Assembly (NCBI GenBank): GCA_003260075.1
Contig: QLIY01000498.1
Coordinates: 1-64,000, forward strand
DNA length: 64,000 nt
Direction of reading: 5' to 3'
From: Phallusia mammillata
Lineage: Eukaryota; Chordata; Ascidiacea; Phlebobranchia; Ascidiidae
Below, in pieces: positions 36,725 through 48,639 of this stretch (its first letter is position 1; each line of letters begins with the position of its first letter). The notes beneath the pieces are model-generated. The model saw nothing but the letters and a program-made list of their open reading frames with translations, did not search any database and was not told the origin of the DNA. Both the position numbers and the translations under genes were made by a program.

Positions 36725-39700
36725 CTGAAAATGGAAAATCAGTTTAAAAAACATTTTTTGAATAGCTTCGTACCACATTACAAGATACTGAGTTTTAAGG
36801 AATATACTAGTCCAAATAATCGTAAAAATGACAAAGTTTGTTATCAAACAGTGAAAAAAGTACTAATGCCACCATCAGTGATGTAGTTCACGCCATATAC
36901 AGTAACCCCCCCCCCGATACGTTTCTCCTGATCCAAAAGTGCTTAATTTTCAAAACGGTATATTTCAAAAAATGCTAACGGTTAGGGCTATTAGGGTTGG
37001 GGTAAGGTATTGGCAATTGAAATTCAATAAAACTAACCCAAAAAAATTAGTTGCTAATGTAAAAGTTTTATGTAAATATTTCCCAACCCAACCCATTTAT
37101 AGCCGCTAAATAAATAATTCAGCTCTTTACGTCTACTATCCAAAATTAGGCACTTTTGGATCAGGAGAAACGTATCGTGTTAGTAGCTATTTCCATCAGA
37201 ATTTTTTGGGGGTACGAAGAATGCTCTGACCTGTCAAGGGGGTACGAGCAGCAAAAAAAGGTTGGGAACCCCTGTTCTAGAGGTTGATAAATCCTTCTTA
37301 TTACGGACATTCGCATGCTACCAAATGTTGTAGAATAATAGTTTGTTACTTCATAGAGCTGGTAGTCAGTTTGGTGTGCTTTTAAATGTATGTAACACTG
37401 AAAACGTTTACTGCAGATAAAGTTTTTTTTTCTAATGCACATTATACATGATTTAAAAACTTACCTCCCACAACGACGTCTCCATACGAGTCCCTCACTA
37501 TCAAGCACAACATGAATAGCAAATTAATAAACATATTTAGGATTTTGATATTTTTATTAACAAAGATTTTGCTATTTGAAATCTTTATGATTTTTTCTGA
37601 AACCGTTTTGAAAGTTAAGATCTTAGTTGACAAATGCTACTATAATTTGTGTGTGAACTTGTTGTTCAAAGTGTTGGTTTTTCATTTTTTTTATTGTAAC
37701 AACACAAAAAGAAAACATTGATAGCTAAGATTCGTCCCTGCTGCAGATGTTTATTTCCTCAAGGCAGAGTCAGGCTACATGCGCGAAACAGACACAGAAG
37801 TCTCCTCGCCTTCCGTTACTGGACTCGTAGTTTTATTTGACAAAATCATTATTACAACTACATTATATTACATCATACAAAACCAACTTCGCCTATAAAG
37901 CAGACTACTATACTGTAACACATGTTCCTAATAAATTATCAATTTTAAAATACTGATCATAGATACTAAACAAACGCCATTTACATACCCATTGCACTTT
38001 TTATTTAACAGTTAAACAAAGTGCCGACAGCTGTTCTCTTACATTAAGTTGAAACAAACTACGATATGAGGTTAAATGTAAAGGCACACAACTAACAACA
38101 GACCCCGTTCCGCTGCTCGAAATTAACGGCGGTTGAGTTTGGTAAATTTAAAAGCGAAAGTAGTTTGTTTCCGTGTTTTATAGCAGGGCTTCTCAAACTG
38201 TGGGTCATATAATTTTGGGGTCGCGAAACATGGCCTATTATGTCAGTCACAATAAATGGTATACGTGTGTACATTTATTATTTAAACATCGTTCCCGTGT
38301 TGTCAAACTGCTCTAAACACTTTGTAGAACTTAAAAGGGTATTACCAGCCTAGTAACCATATGTGCCAGATTTTTTCCCCCCCCCCACAGTGAAAAAAGT
38401 ACTAATGCCACCATCAGTGATGTAGTTCACGCCACATACAGTAAACCTTGGTTAATTCTGACTTATTTTGACCAAAAAATGTCCGGATTAATGTTAATTA
38501 GTCAAAAACTTTCAAGATACAGTTGAATAATGTGCCAACATAATACTTAATAAATTTACGCCAAACCGAATACTTTCGATGCCACGTGGATTTTAAGAGG
38601 TACCCCGTGGTACGTTAAGGCTTAAGGTTACTGATTTACAAAATCCATCAGTGTCTTGTACAAACAAGACACATACATCCTGTGTAACACTGTCCCGTAG
38701 ATTNAGCAGATACCACAAGCGTCACAATATAGATTATGACATCATAAAAACTGAGACTGTCAATCTGTGTCAAGTTAGAAATTAATTTAGGCGCCATTAG
38801 ATGGTATACATATAAAATATAAACATTTCTTTACATCATACCCATCAAGGGGTCGCGTAGAAATGTCTGTTTTAAAATGGGGTCGCAGAGCAAGAAAGTT
38901 TGAGTAGCCCTGCAGTAAACCTTGGTTAATTCTCACTTATTTTGACCAAAAAATGTCCGGATTAATGTTAATTAGTCAAAAACTTTCAAGATACAGTTGA
39001 ATAATGTGCCAACATGATACATAATAAATTTACGCCAAGCAGATTACTTTCGAGCCCCCCCCCCTTAATTAGTCAAAAACTTTCAAGATACAGTTGAATA
39101 ATGTGCCAACATAATACTTAATAAATTTACGCCAAACCGAATACTTTCGATGCCACGTGGATTTTAAGAGGTACCCCGTGGTACGTTAAGGCTTAAGGTT
39201 ACTGATTTACAAAATCCATCAGTGTCTTGTACAAACAAGACACATACATCCTGTGTAACACTGTCCCGTAGATTGTCAAGATTTTTTGATTGATTCACTC
39301 ACTACAACTCGTTAATGTAAATACTTGCACGAACCAATAGTTATGCTAACAAAGGTGGTTTGCCTAACTTCTATAAAGGCTCTATAAACATGTAAAAAGA
39401 CAGTGTATGGCAGTGGTTCCCAACGTTTTTCGACAAATTCCTCACTTAACAATTCAAAACATTTTCATTTCACACTAATATACTTCATAGTAGATGCTAA
39501 ACCATACATAGATAAATAAAATTTGGGTTTATTAATTATCAACTTCAATGGTCACAGTACCAGAGATTAAATGTCTATTTACAAGCCACATGTTAATATT
39601 CAAGGAAATTTCCCCTCTAGTTTTAAAATTCCTACCCAGTCAATGATATATGGGTGTCATTTTTGCTATGTAAACAAAATACACACTAAAATATCCTGAT

Positions 39701-42700
39701 TTACAATATGAAGCACTGTAGAGGAATAGCATACAAGCTGGAATTGTTTTGTGACAAAGACTATGATAAGGCAAGTTGCTTAAACACTGTTATAACTGTT
39801 CGCAGTAATGGTTTGTTTCAGTGTGTAATGGCATAAAATAGAAATCTCAGCATTAAGCTTGTGGTGTGAACAGATTGCTTACCATATGGAGTTAAGAATA
39901 AAGAACAACTGAATGAAGATACATCCAAATGGAAGAATGCCACCCATCAAGATACACGGAAGGGGTTTTGTGTACATCACCTGCTCAGGGATTTGTCTTG
40001 GAATCTGGTTGGTCCTTACAGGGTGCTCGAAAGGCTAAAAAAGAAGTTTATCGATATTAGTCCTTTTACAATTGCCATAGTTTTGTTAAACAATTGAATA
40101 TTTTGACCAAATTTATTTTTTTTTCCATTTTTATCACTATGTATTGTAGCTTTTGTTTTAAATAATATACTCTACGTGTAAGATAAAAAATGGTTAAGGG
40201 TGAACTACTTTACTTCACAAAATTTAGGCCATCCATTCTCACAAATTTAAAACTGAGCTAATAATACTTTTGGATTATTTGTAAAGAAAAAAAGATGTGA
40301 TACAATAATGTTGACACATGATGTGATGCAATAATTTTGACACATGTGCTGTAAGTATGTCTCTTTACATTAACCGGTTTTAAAGCATGCTTAGAGCACT
40401 GCCTGAGGCAATTTGAATTTCAATTGACTAACTGGCTTTCTAAAATCAATTTGCTCTCAATAAACAAACAGTTTCAGCAAACATATGCAAGTATAAAAGG
40501 TAGTATTTCAAAAGGGTAATGTTTTTGTGTGTCCTATTAGTTGTTTTTGGGGGTTTTAGTTGATTTTTTTTAAAATTTGTCTCTCAGGTGCAAGTTTTTT
40601 TTCTCTAATAAATAACCAAAAAATTAAAACGCCACCAAACAAAAAACCTTGCTCAACCCCCCCCCCCTCTCAATAAACAAACAGTTTCAGCAAACATATG
40701 CAAGTATAAAAGGTGGTATTTCAAAAGGGTAATTTTGTGTGTGTCCTATTAGTTGTTTTTGGGGGATTTAGTTGCTTTTAGTTGATTTTTTTTTTAAATT
40801 TGTCCCTCAGGTGCAAGTTTGTTTTTCTAATAAATAACCAAAAAATTAAAACGCCACCAAACAAAAAACCTTGTTCACATAACCACTTGTTCTTTTTTGT
40901 AACTGTTGTTTTACAGTTTTTTTCATGAACAAAATAAAACCCTTTTGTTGTCGACATCAAATTAGTGTTTAGATGTCTTCCTTAACTTATAATTTGGTCT
41001 GCATTTACCCCCCCCCCACTGTTGTTTTACAGTTTTTTTCATGAACAAAATAAAACCCTTTTGTTATCGACATCAAATTAGTGTTTAAATATCTTCCTTA
41101 ACTTATAATTTGGTCTGCATTTCCCCCCCCCCCGTCTTGGAATCTGGTTGGTCCTTACAGGGTGCTCGAAAGGCTAAAAAATAAGTTTATCGATGTTAGT
41201 CCTTTTACAATTGCCATAGTTTTTCTAAACAATTGAAATTTTTGAAAATCTATCAATGGCTAAAAATCAATAGAGTGGTAGGAACCAAAATTAAATTTTT
41301 CCCATTTTTATCAATATGTATTGTAGCTTTTGTTTTAAACAATACACTCTGTGTAGGATAAAAAAATGGTTAAGGGTGAACTAGTTTACTTCACAAAATT
41401 TAGGCCATCCAATCTTCCAAATTTGAAACTGAGCTAATAATAACTTTGGATTATTTGTAAAGAAAAAAGTTTGACACATGATGTGATACAATAATTTTGA
41501 AACATGTGCTGTAAGTATGTCTCTTTACATTAACCGGTTTTAAAGCATGCTTAGAGCACTGCCTGAGGCAATTTGAATTTCAATTGACTAACTGGCTTCC
41601 TAAAATCAATTTGCTCTCAATAAACAAACAGTTTCAGCAAACATATGCAAGTATAAAAGGTGGTATTTCAAAAGGGTAATTTTGTGTGTGTCCTATTAGT
41701 TGTTTTTGGGGGATTTAGTTGCTTTTAGTTGATTTTTTTTTTAAATTTGTCCCTCAGGTGCAAGTTTGTTTTTCTAATAAATAACCAAAAAATTAAAACG
41801 CCACCAAACAAAAAACCTTGTTCACATAACCACTTGTTCTTTTTTGTAACTGTTGTTTTACAGTTTTTTTCATGAACAAAATAAAACCCTTTTGTTATCG
41901 ACATCAAATTAGTGTTTAAATATCTTCCTTAACTTATAATTTGGTCTGCATTTCCAGTCCATTGCTGAAAACGTCACTTGATAGCAAGAAAGAGCATTTG
42001 ACAAAAACCTTTTGTTTTTGTTTTTTAAATCACATGATTTGTTTTTTAAATCCATCCAACTGTTTTACCATGCAAAATTAGTCAAAAAACACTGATCCAC
42101 AAAAAAGTGTCTTTTCTGTACAAAACACCATACAAATCTAAAGCATTAAGTGGTTACTTACTGCCCGTTTGTAGCCCATATATGCCCCAATGAAAGTAAG
42201 TGGTACAGAGATTCCGAACCAAAGTGCCAAAACAGCCACTAGGGTGCCGAATGGAATAGCAGCGGAACTGCCCTCTCCCCACAGAATGAGATTCATAAAA
42301 AAGAAGATGCAGAAGACAAATCTATAAAAAAATTCATTGGTTCCCCCCCCCCCCCCCCCCCCCCCAGAAACAGTCAAAAAACATGTTTTAGGGGTTGAGG
42401 CTTCATCAGTATGTGTATTATATGTACATGAGAAAACTGTTTGAATAAGATAAAATAGGAAATTATACCAGAGATATTACATTTGTAGAACAAAAGAAGT
42501 ATGCTTTCAGAGTTAAGTTGATAAAGAAGGGATAAAACTGAGCAACAACATTTTGATAATGGGCTAATTAGGTAACAAGCTAGGTCAAACATCATTTGCA
42601 GTCTAGTTTTAAATGTGGTAATATTTTATTCATTTTACACAGTTTATAACGTTCCCTTAAACTTGTGTAAATCAGCTAAAAATTCAGCACAATTTTGCCA

Positions 42701-45700
42701 ATGTGCCCCCCCCCCAAAAAGCATGCTTTATTATTCAATGGTTTCGCCAAATGCTCATGTCGTCATCAGTAATCATTTGCAGCAAACATTTGAATAATAT
42801 AGCATTTTGCTTTTTTCGTCTATTTGGGACATTATATTTGTCTTTATTTATACAATAATACTCGAAAAATAGATGTATATCTTCTAAACACAGTACATTT
42901 AATTCCACTACTGTGATAGGTGATTGAAGAAAAATTAAGTTTAGAAGAAGCATTTAATCTACAAGTAAAACATACCCAGAGACAAGAAATGATGTCATCA
43001 TTACATTGGTCTTCCAGCGTTCTCCACCAAGAGCTAAACAAATATACAGAAACAGTCAAAAAACATGTTTTAGGGGTTGAGGCTTCATCAGTATATGCAT
43101 TATATGTACATGAGAAAACTATTTGCAATAATAAAATAGGAAATTATACCTAAAATATTACATTTGTAGAACAAAACAAGTATGAAAAAACTGCTTTCAG
43201 AGTTAAGTTGATAAAGAAGGGCTAAAAGTTAGTAACAACGTTTTAATACTGGGCTAATTAAGTAGCAAGCTGGGTCAAATATACTTTGAGGTCTAGTTTT
43301 AAATGTGGTAATATTTTATCCATTTACACAGTTTATAACGTTCCCTTAAACTTCTGTAAATCAGCTAAAAATTCAGCACAGTTTTTGCCAACGTTTTTAG
43401 CTTTACAAATTTACAGACAATGTCAACTAACTGCTAAGCACATCCTTAAGTACAACATTACACTTTGCACAATGTGTAATTAAATTAGCTAATCAGTAGA
43501 TATATTGCAAACATCCCTGGGGATTACCCTATTGTATGACTCAACTGCATTCACTGTAAACATTTAGTCCCAAGCAAATTCGTTTGTTCAACTAAGTCAT
43601 AAGCTTGGCTTACTTTTGTAAAGGCGTGCTGACATATAACCAGCTATCACACCCAAGCACACAAACAGAATAACTGAAGTTGTTCCTAGAGCGCCACGAT
43701 TGGCTGGTGACAGGAATCCAAGACAGGCAAAGAATAAAGTCAGGAAAGTCATGACGATAACCTAAAATACAAATCTTCTGCTTAGTGCTGAAAAATTCTA
43801 TTCATAAATATTTTGATTTTTTATTAATATTTTAAGGCCATTTAAAATAAGTTTAATAACAAATGTAACAAGCTAAATAAATGTGAAAAGTGACATGCTT
43901 TATAAATCAATGGTTTGGCAAATACTCATGCCATCATCAGTGATATGACCAGTCTTTGCATTAAAAAGTATTTGTAAGGAATATAACATCACTGATGATG
44001 GCATAAGCATTTGCCGAAATGTTTGAAAAATAAAGCATGTCACATTTTACGTCTATTTCGCCTGTTATTTTTACCATTAAACTTTAAAACAACACAGTAA
44101 ATAAAAGCAAATGTTAGTAACTAATAGTAACAAAGTAACTAGCTAGCATAAAACACACCTGGGTTCCAACACCAGTAAATACGGAGAGCAACATAGCTTT
44201 TGATGGTGGACGGAAAACGTCACCGTGAACCAATTTCCAACCAAACTCTTCTTGTGCATCCTCCTAAAAATTTACAATTTTTGTTTTAATTTAACAAGTT
44301 TGTTGCACTATTTTTTGAGTTTATCAACACTCATGTATAGAATAAACATTCATCAATAGGAAATCTACCAAAAAAACTTGAAACTTAAAATATAGCGAGT
44401 GCTATTATCAGGTTTTTGAAGTATAGTGTATTTTGTGATGTTGCCAACAAAAGGAAATTTAAAACTTTTCTGAGAAGCATGTTTCATCATTAATTGCGAT
44501 ACAAAAATACTGACAAAAAATTTCAGAACAAAAATCTATGATCATTTGAAGATATTAAACAATATATACTTACAACAGATTCTAGTTGGTTATAACGGGC
44601 TATATCCTTGTGCAAGCTACGAATGGTAATCATAGCAACCATTCCAGATAGAAACAACACAATGACAAGAGAATTCATTATGGAGAACCACTGAATATTG
44701 GTATGAGGCAAAGAATCAAGAATATAATCCCATCTCGAAGCCCACTCAATTGTGTTGTCCTTCTACAAAAAAACATTGTAAGATGCACGGCATGTTATGT
44801 ACCATGCGCTACTTTTAGTCAATGTTCCTTCAGAGCAGTGATTCTCAACCACGGGTGGCTCCCAACTACTTATTTTGCGGCTCGCACCAAACCACCAAAG
44901 ATTGCTATTTTAGCTTTCAAGGTAACAATATTTAGCGATTTTCTGAGGTCTCGTTATTTTGTGGCTCGTTACACATTTAAAAAATAACCATTTGGCCCCG
45001 ACAATAAAAAAGGTTCAGAAACGCTGGTTTAGAGAGCATTAAAGAGTGAAATATTCCAAGCAAGGTTGCAGGAATACCAAAAGTGATTTTTAACAAGTAT
45101 GTGTGATAATTATAAAAGAAAAGGCTAAGTCGAACCAAATCTTGCTAAGTCAATCAAAAAAATACATCTCGCAACTAGTCTATGGGTAATCCTATATATG
45201 TGATGTCAAAATAGCCTCAACATGCTTGACTGGACACTTATATTGTGCTTTATGAATAGAGAACCAGTGCCTTGGTTCAAAAGGTTACATTCAAAAGCAG
45301 TAACCAGAGAAAAAATGAGGTTCTGGTTAGCCTAAACTAGTTCACATAAGAATAATGTAGCAAAAAATGTAAATTTAATTTTAACTGTATTGCTTCATAG
45401 AATCTCAAATTTTTTTTTTAAATATATCAAAAATTACCTTAAATTTCCCCCCCCCCGGTAATCCTATATATGTGATGTCAAAATAGCCTCAACATGCTTG
45501 ACTGAACACGTGTATCAGTGCTTCATAAATAGAGAACCAGCACCTTAGCTCAAAAAGTTCTATTTAGAAGCAGTAACCAGAGAAAAAACGAGGTTCTGGT
45601 TAGCCTAAGCTAGTGCACATAAGAATAATGTAGCGAAAAATGTAAATTTAACTTTTATCTGTATTGCTTCATAGAATTTCAAAATAATAATAATAATAAA

Positions 45701-48573
45701 ATATATCAAAAATTACCTTAAATTTGACACTGTATGAATATTTGAAGTTAATTTCATCCTTGAAGTCTTTGGGAATTGCTACTGGCGGACCTCCACAGTC
45801 TGGTCCAGCAACACTAAATTAAACAGTAATAGTAGGTAAAGGTTTTTATAAATTGAACATATGTTTTAACCAAGGTTATTGAAGTAGTTATCCACCAGTG
45901 CATATAGACTTGTGATTCTACTTTTAATCTTTAACTCAGAAGTATTTGTATGGAAATGCACATCTTAAGAGCATGCCCTGTTTCTACATACCTCTTTGGT
46001 TCCAATGTAGCTTTTACAAGCCTGGCAGTTCCATCGGCTAATTCGTGGTAAACTATAGTGATGTCTACATGGTTGAACACATAATATGTATCCTTCTGGT
46101 TGAATGCATCCTGTGAAAATGACAACAATAAGATGAAGGTTATGGCTTAAGTTTTGTAGTCTAAATCCATACTTACACTTATTGCACAGGCATCTTTTTG
46201 TACACCCTTGTCATTCACAAAACAACCAATTGGAAATCCAGGAGTGCAGAATTTTCCGTTTTCCACTGTTTCATAACACCAAGCAATTGGCATGTTGTCA
46301 ACGATCCTATATAAAATAAGTTTTTTGTGGAAAAAAAGGTATATTCACCCTTTTTACAAATTTTTGAATTTTGAAAAAAAACAAGCCTAGTAAATTATAA
46401 TTAAAATGTAAAGTCATAGCAACCCAAGTACTCTAATTATGTCATGCTGGAGTTTAAATGACTCAAGTAACTACAGTGATATAAGGTGTGGGTTAGCGTT
46501 TCATTAATTTAAAAGTAAAACAAAAAAATAGAAATGTTTGTTTTAAAATTTGCCTAATATTGCCAGAGCTCATAAAAAAAATTCACTGGCCACTTGGGCC
46601 CTGTTGGACACCCCTGCCCTAAAGATATTTAAAAATATATACTTATACAAAAAAATCTTTAACATGTGTATTATACACTTTATGCAAAGAAGGGTTTATA
46701 TATATATATACCATCTGTTTTCATAGCTGAAGAGCATTCCATATTTTAAGAACTTTAGACTTTCATCATCCTTTTTTGAGTATTTTCTTGGACAAACTTC
46801 TTTGCATACCTCATCTTGTTTGAAGGTAAACTATTAAAACATGCAGTATATATATGTTTTACCACAATAAAAGCAATGTTAACTATTTAGCACATTAACA
46901 ATGAAGGATACAGTGCAAGTGATGGATTGTATACTTTTCCCATCAAATACTTTGTTAATACTATAAAATACAATAAACCTTGGTTAAAACATATCTTTGG
47001 CCTAATTCGGACAAACCTAGAGGAACAAATGATTTTTAATGTTGTAAGGCTTTAAATAATCGCCATCGGTTAATCTCGATCTTCGCCTAATCCAGCCATT
47101 TTTTGGTCCAAATGGGTCCAGATTAACGGAGGTTTACTGTACATGTATATGATTTCACTATTTAGCTTTGTAGATTAACTTATTCTGTCTGTCAAGAATA
47201 AAATGGTTGAAAACATGAAAATCGATTGCTCAACAGAAACTGAGATGTATAAGTAGCACATAAAAATCTTTAACAACAACTATTTGCAATGGTAACTTAA
47301 AATTGTCAAAGTCTTCAAACCTTATACGGTGATGGTCGAATTCTCTCGCCAAAAAGGACTTGGCCCAAATTTTCTGACGGAGACTTTGCTTCTTCATCTT
47401 CAGGTGGACAGAAATCAAATGCTGAATATTCATAGGGAATAATAGACTCGGTTGACACCAGTCTATTCACCAATAGTGGGATTTTCGTCTGTACATAAAA
47501 AGCTTTGTTTTGTAAAATAAGTTAAACTTAGGTACACAAGACAAAGATTTAAATAGTAGCTTTAATAAGTAAACTTAGGTACACAAGACAAAGATTTAAA
47601 TAGTAGCTTTAATAAAAACCCAAATTGCCAGCGTTTTATTCTACATCGCTGGCAATTTGTTTTTTAAGTTTATTAAAACTTCAGTGAGTTGCATTTGTGT
47701 CCAAACAGATGACATAACAATTTTGTGCCTTGATCATATCACAGATAACAGGTTACCTAAATTAATGGCAAAAAAGGAAATAAACTAGTTTATGCACAGG
47801 ATTATCGTATACACAGTATATGAACAATCGTGGGAGATACTAGCTTCCTTTGCTTATTACAACCGTGGCACAGGAAACAGGTTATCTATTATATGCAGCA
47901 TGTTCCTATAATATTACAATGCAGGTTTTATACCTATATTGTTATACTGTAAAATCTAGCATTACAATAAACCTGTTCTAATGAACAATATAGGGTTGGA
48001 AAGAAAAACCATGTTAGGGGTAAGCAAACATAAAGTACATGTTTCATACTCAAAAATTCACAATTTATTGAGCCACAAAAACACAGCCCATATTAAAAGC
48101 TTAATTTGTTATTTGCAAAAATTAATATTCATCGGTGCATAATTTTTTCAAGTCTGTTATAAATACAAAGATATTACCAAAATATGTTGCTTAAAAACAG
48201 CTCTAACAGTTTTTTTATGACAAAAATACTAAAAAAGAGTAAACTAAAATAAACAAGTAGAATGTTTTAAACTCAACATAGTTTTTGAGAAACAAACTGT
48301 ACTTTGATCTTACACTATATATCTGTGTGTGTCTGTAATGAATAACAACGCCAATAATAAACACGATTTTTAACACAAGAAACAGTTACCAAAAGTCAAA
48401 AAGCAATGCAGCTTTAAAGATGTCAAAATAAAAATATAAATCTTTGTCCTTACCTCGCAAGTTTTGTCATTTTCATTACTGCAGTAACTTACTGGAGCAA
48501 GCCCAGGCAAGTAAAAGGCCTCACAACACAGTGTAATGAGTAACAGCAATAGTGGTGCTATCCAAGAAGACAT
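35057..48573 (-). CDS. TM9SF2: Transmembrane 9 superfamily member 2 (nonaspanin)
   Basis: Exons in transcription order: 48573-48454, 47488-47321, 46830-46712, 46306-46177, 46110-45992, 45813-45717, 44762-44574, 44263-44159, 43761-43614, 43033-42976, 42321-42162, 40034-39883, 36724-36613, 35833-35662, 35124-35057. Phases agree throughout, giving 638 aa (human TM9SF2 is 663). It has a signal peptide followed by [12 protein letters not shown], a long luminal domain, nine membrane segments, and long stretches close to the vertebrate protein ([38 protein letters not shown]). The C-terminus VKVD carries the K-x-D/E signal that retains these proteins in the Golgi/early secretory route. Family members act in endosome/Golgi sorting and glycosylation. 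The ATG at 48573 is preferred over the in-frame ATG at 48639 because it starts directly at a signal peptide. Confidence 0.96.
36915..37177. mobile_element. MITE with 36-base terminal inverted repeats
   Basis: The left end cgatacgtttctcctgatcc continues to aaaagtgcttaatttt. The right end, inverted, matches it at 35 of 36 positions. Total length is about 263 bases with an A+T-rich core. The left end touches the C run at 36906-36915, so the left flank and target duplication are hidden. No transposase was seen and I do not recognise the family. Confidence 0.65.
37178..37275. repeat. hAT-type element fragment
   Basis: The stretch with two gggggtacga words ends aaggttgggaacccctg, a typical hAT right end like those at 57202 and 61074. 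No matching left end was located, probably because of the assembly disruption nearby. Confidence 0.4.
37465..37497 (-). CDS. Possible 33-base cassette exon in TM9SF2
   Basis: On the minus strand, gcttgatag| precedes tgagggactcgtatggag and the segment ends at ggag|gtaagttt, a strong donor. It is phase 2 to phase 2 and would insert [10 protein letters not shown] plus junction residues between NSIW and SHQMYY. The strongly basic insert is not seen in TM9SF2 proteins I know, so this may be chance. Confidence 0.25.
38184..38912. mobile_element. hAT-type element, internally scrambled
   Basis: Left end cagggcttctcaaactgtgg and right end agtttgagtagccctg are inverted partners, with gtcgcg-containing words just inside both. 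Target duplications do not match and the interior contains a C run and an N, so the span is a composite of the element and misjoined sequence. Confidence 0.5.
39411..39645. mobile_element. hAT-type MITE
   Basis: Same family as 29005-29256. Begins cagtggttcccaacg, flanks gtgtatgg and atatatgg agree at 6 of 8. The right end is degraded (cccagtcaatg). It lies in the TM9SF2 intron between exons 13 and 12. Confidence 0.6.
39883..44762 (-). CDS. TM9SF2: TM9SF2 exons 7-12: membrane core
   Basis: Exon 7 (44762-44574) holds TM1 ([20 protein letters not shown]). The following exons encode [72 protein letters not shown] and [20 protein letters not shown]. Exon 10 (43033-42976, 58 bases) uses donor gtatg after TCT GG, required to restore the GFVF codon in exon 11. 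A fragment of exon 12 recurs at 41134-41175 after a C run and lacks the 3' half, so it is not usable. Confidence 0.94.
40002..41954. repeat. Triplicated intron block with partial TM9SF2 exon 12 copy
   Basis: C runs at 40657-40667, 41008-41017 and 41123-41133 separate overlapping copies of one segment. The block starting ctctcaataaacaaacag occurs three times (about 40453, 40670, 41614), and the block ending aatttggtctgcattt occurs three times. After the third C run the sequence restarts inside exon 12 and runs through the intron again. The simplest true locus is about 950 bases. Confidence 0.85.
42343..43400. repeat. C runs and displaced duplicate around TM9SF2 exon 10
   Basis: C runs at 42343-42365 and 42706-42715. 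The segment 42366-42705 is a near copy of 43050-43400 (shared aaacatgttttaggggttg), placed on the other side of exon 10. A MITE end with the words atgctttattattcaatgg and atgctcatgtcgtcatcag follows the second run. Confidence 0.75.
43884..44053. mobile_element. Palindromic MITE with about 60-base inverted arms
   Basis: The left arm (gtgacatgctttataaatca ... tcatgccatcatcagtgat) is matched, inverted, by the right arm (atcactgatgatggcataag ... aaagcatgtcacattttac). Related arms occur near 22893, 33846 and 42717. No coding capacity. Confidence 0.65.
44836..45026. mobile_element. hAT-type MITE
   Basis: Begins cagtgattctcaaccacg and ends aaggttcagaaacgctg. Flanks cttcagag and gtttagag agree at 6 of 8. 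It contains two 'cggctcg/tggctcg' words. It lies in the TM9SF2 intron after exon 6. Confidence 0.6.
45185..45720. repeat. C-run duplicate beside TM9SF2 exon 6
   Basis: About 45185-45446 and 45457-45720 are copies separated by the C run 45447-45456. The left copy includes the last few bases of exon 6 (ttaccttaaattt) before breaking into C. The copies differ by substitutions and a short AAT repeat. Confidence 0.8.
45717..48573 (-). CDS. TM9SF2: TM9SF2 exons 1-6: signal peptide and luminal domain
   Basis: Exon 1 encodes [19 protein letters not shown] and [15 protein letters not shown]. Exons 2-6 encode the luminal part with [45 protein letters not shown] and [19 protein letters not shown], all close to human TM9SF2. 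A minus-strand acceptor-like gtgtttccag about 50 bases before the start codon could be a 5' splice or trans-splice acceptor. Confidence 0.95.
46971..47139. mobile_element. pogo/mariner-type MITE
   Basis: Inverted ends caataaaccttggttaa and, reversed, cagtaaacctccgttaat, flanked by TA on both sides. It contains an inverted 'ggcctaattcgg / cgcctaatccag' word pair. Same family as 22986-23164. Confidence 0.65.
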
Positions 48574-48639
48574 TTTTGTCCCAACACCCACAATGGTATT
48601 TACAGATCTAATATTTTTACTTCTAAACTGGAAACACAC

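Larger units (their letters stand above)
36850..39274. repeat. Scrambled repeat block with three C runs and one N
   Basis: C runs 36906-36915, 38377-38386 and 39055-39064, plus a single N at 38704. The 57 bases before the first run (36850-36905) recur after the second (38387-38443). The segment 38484-38703 that ends at the N recurs at 39066-39274 and continues there without a break. The pogo-like word cagtaaaccttggttaatt appears at about 38437 and 38913. The true intron is probably much shorter. Confidence 0.8.

Noticed and set aside
40778..41907. Two identical 60-codon minus-strand frames
   Set aside because: Repeated only because the intron block is duplicated around C runs; no coding features.
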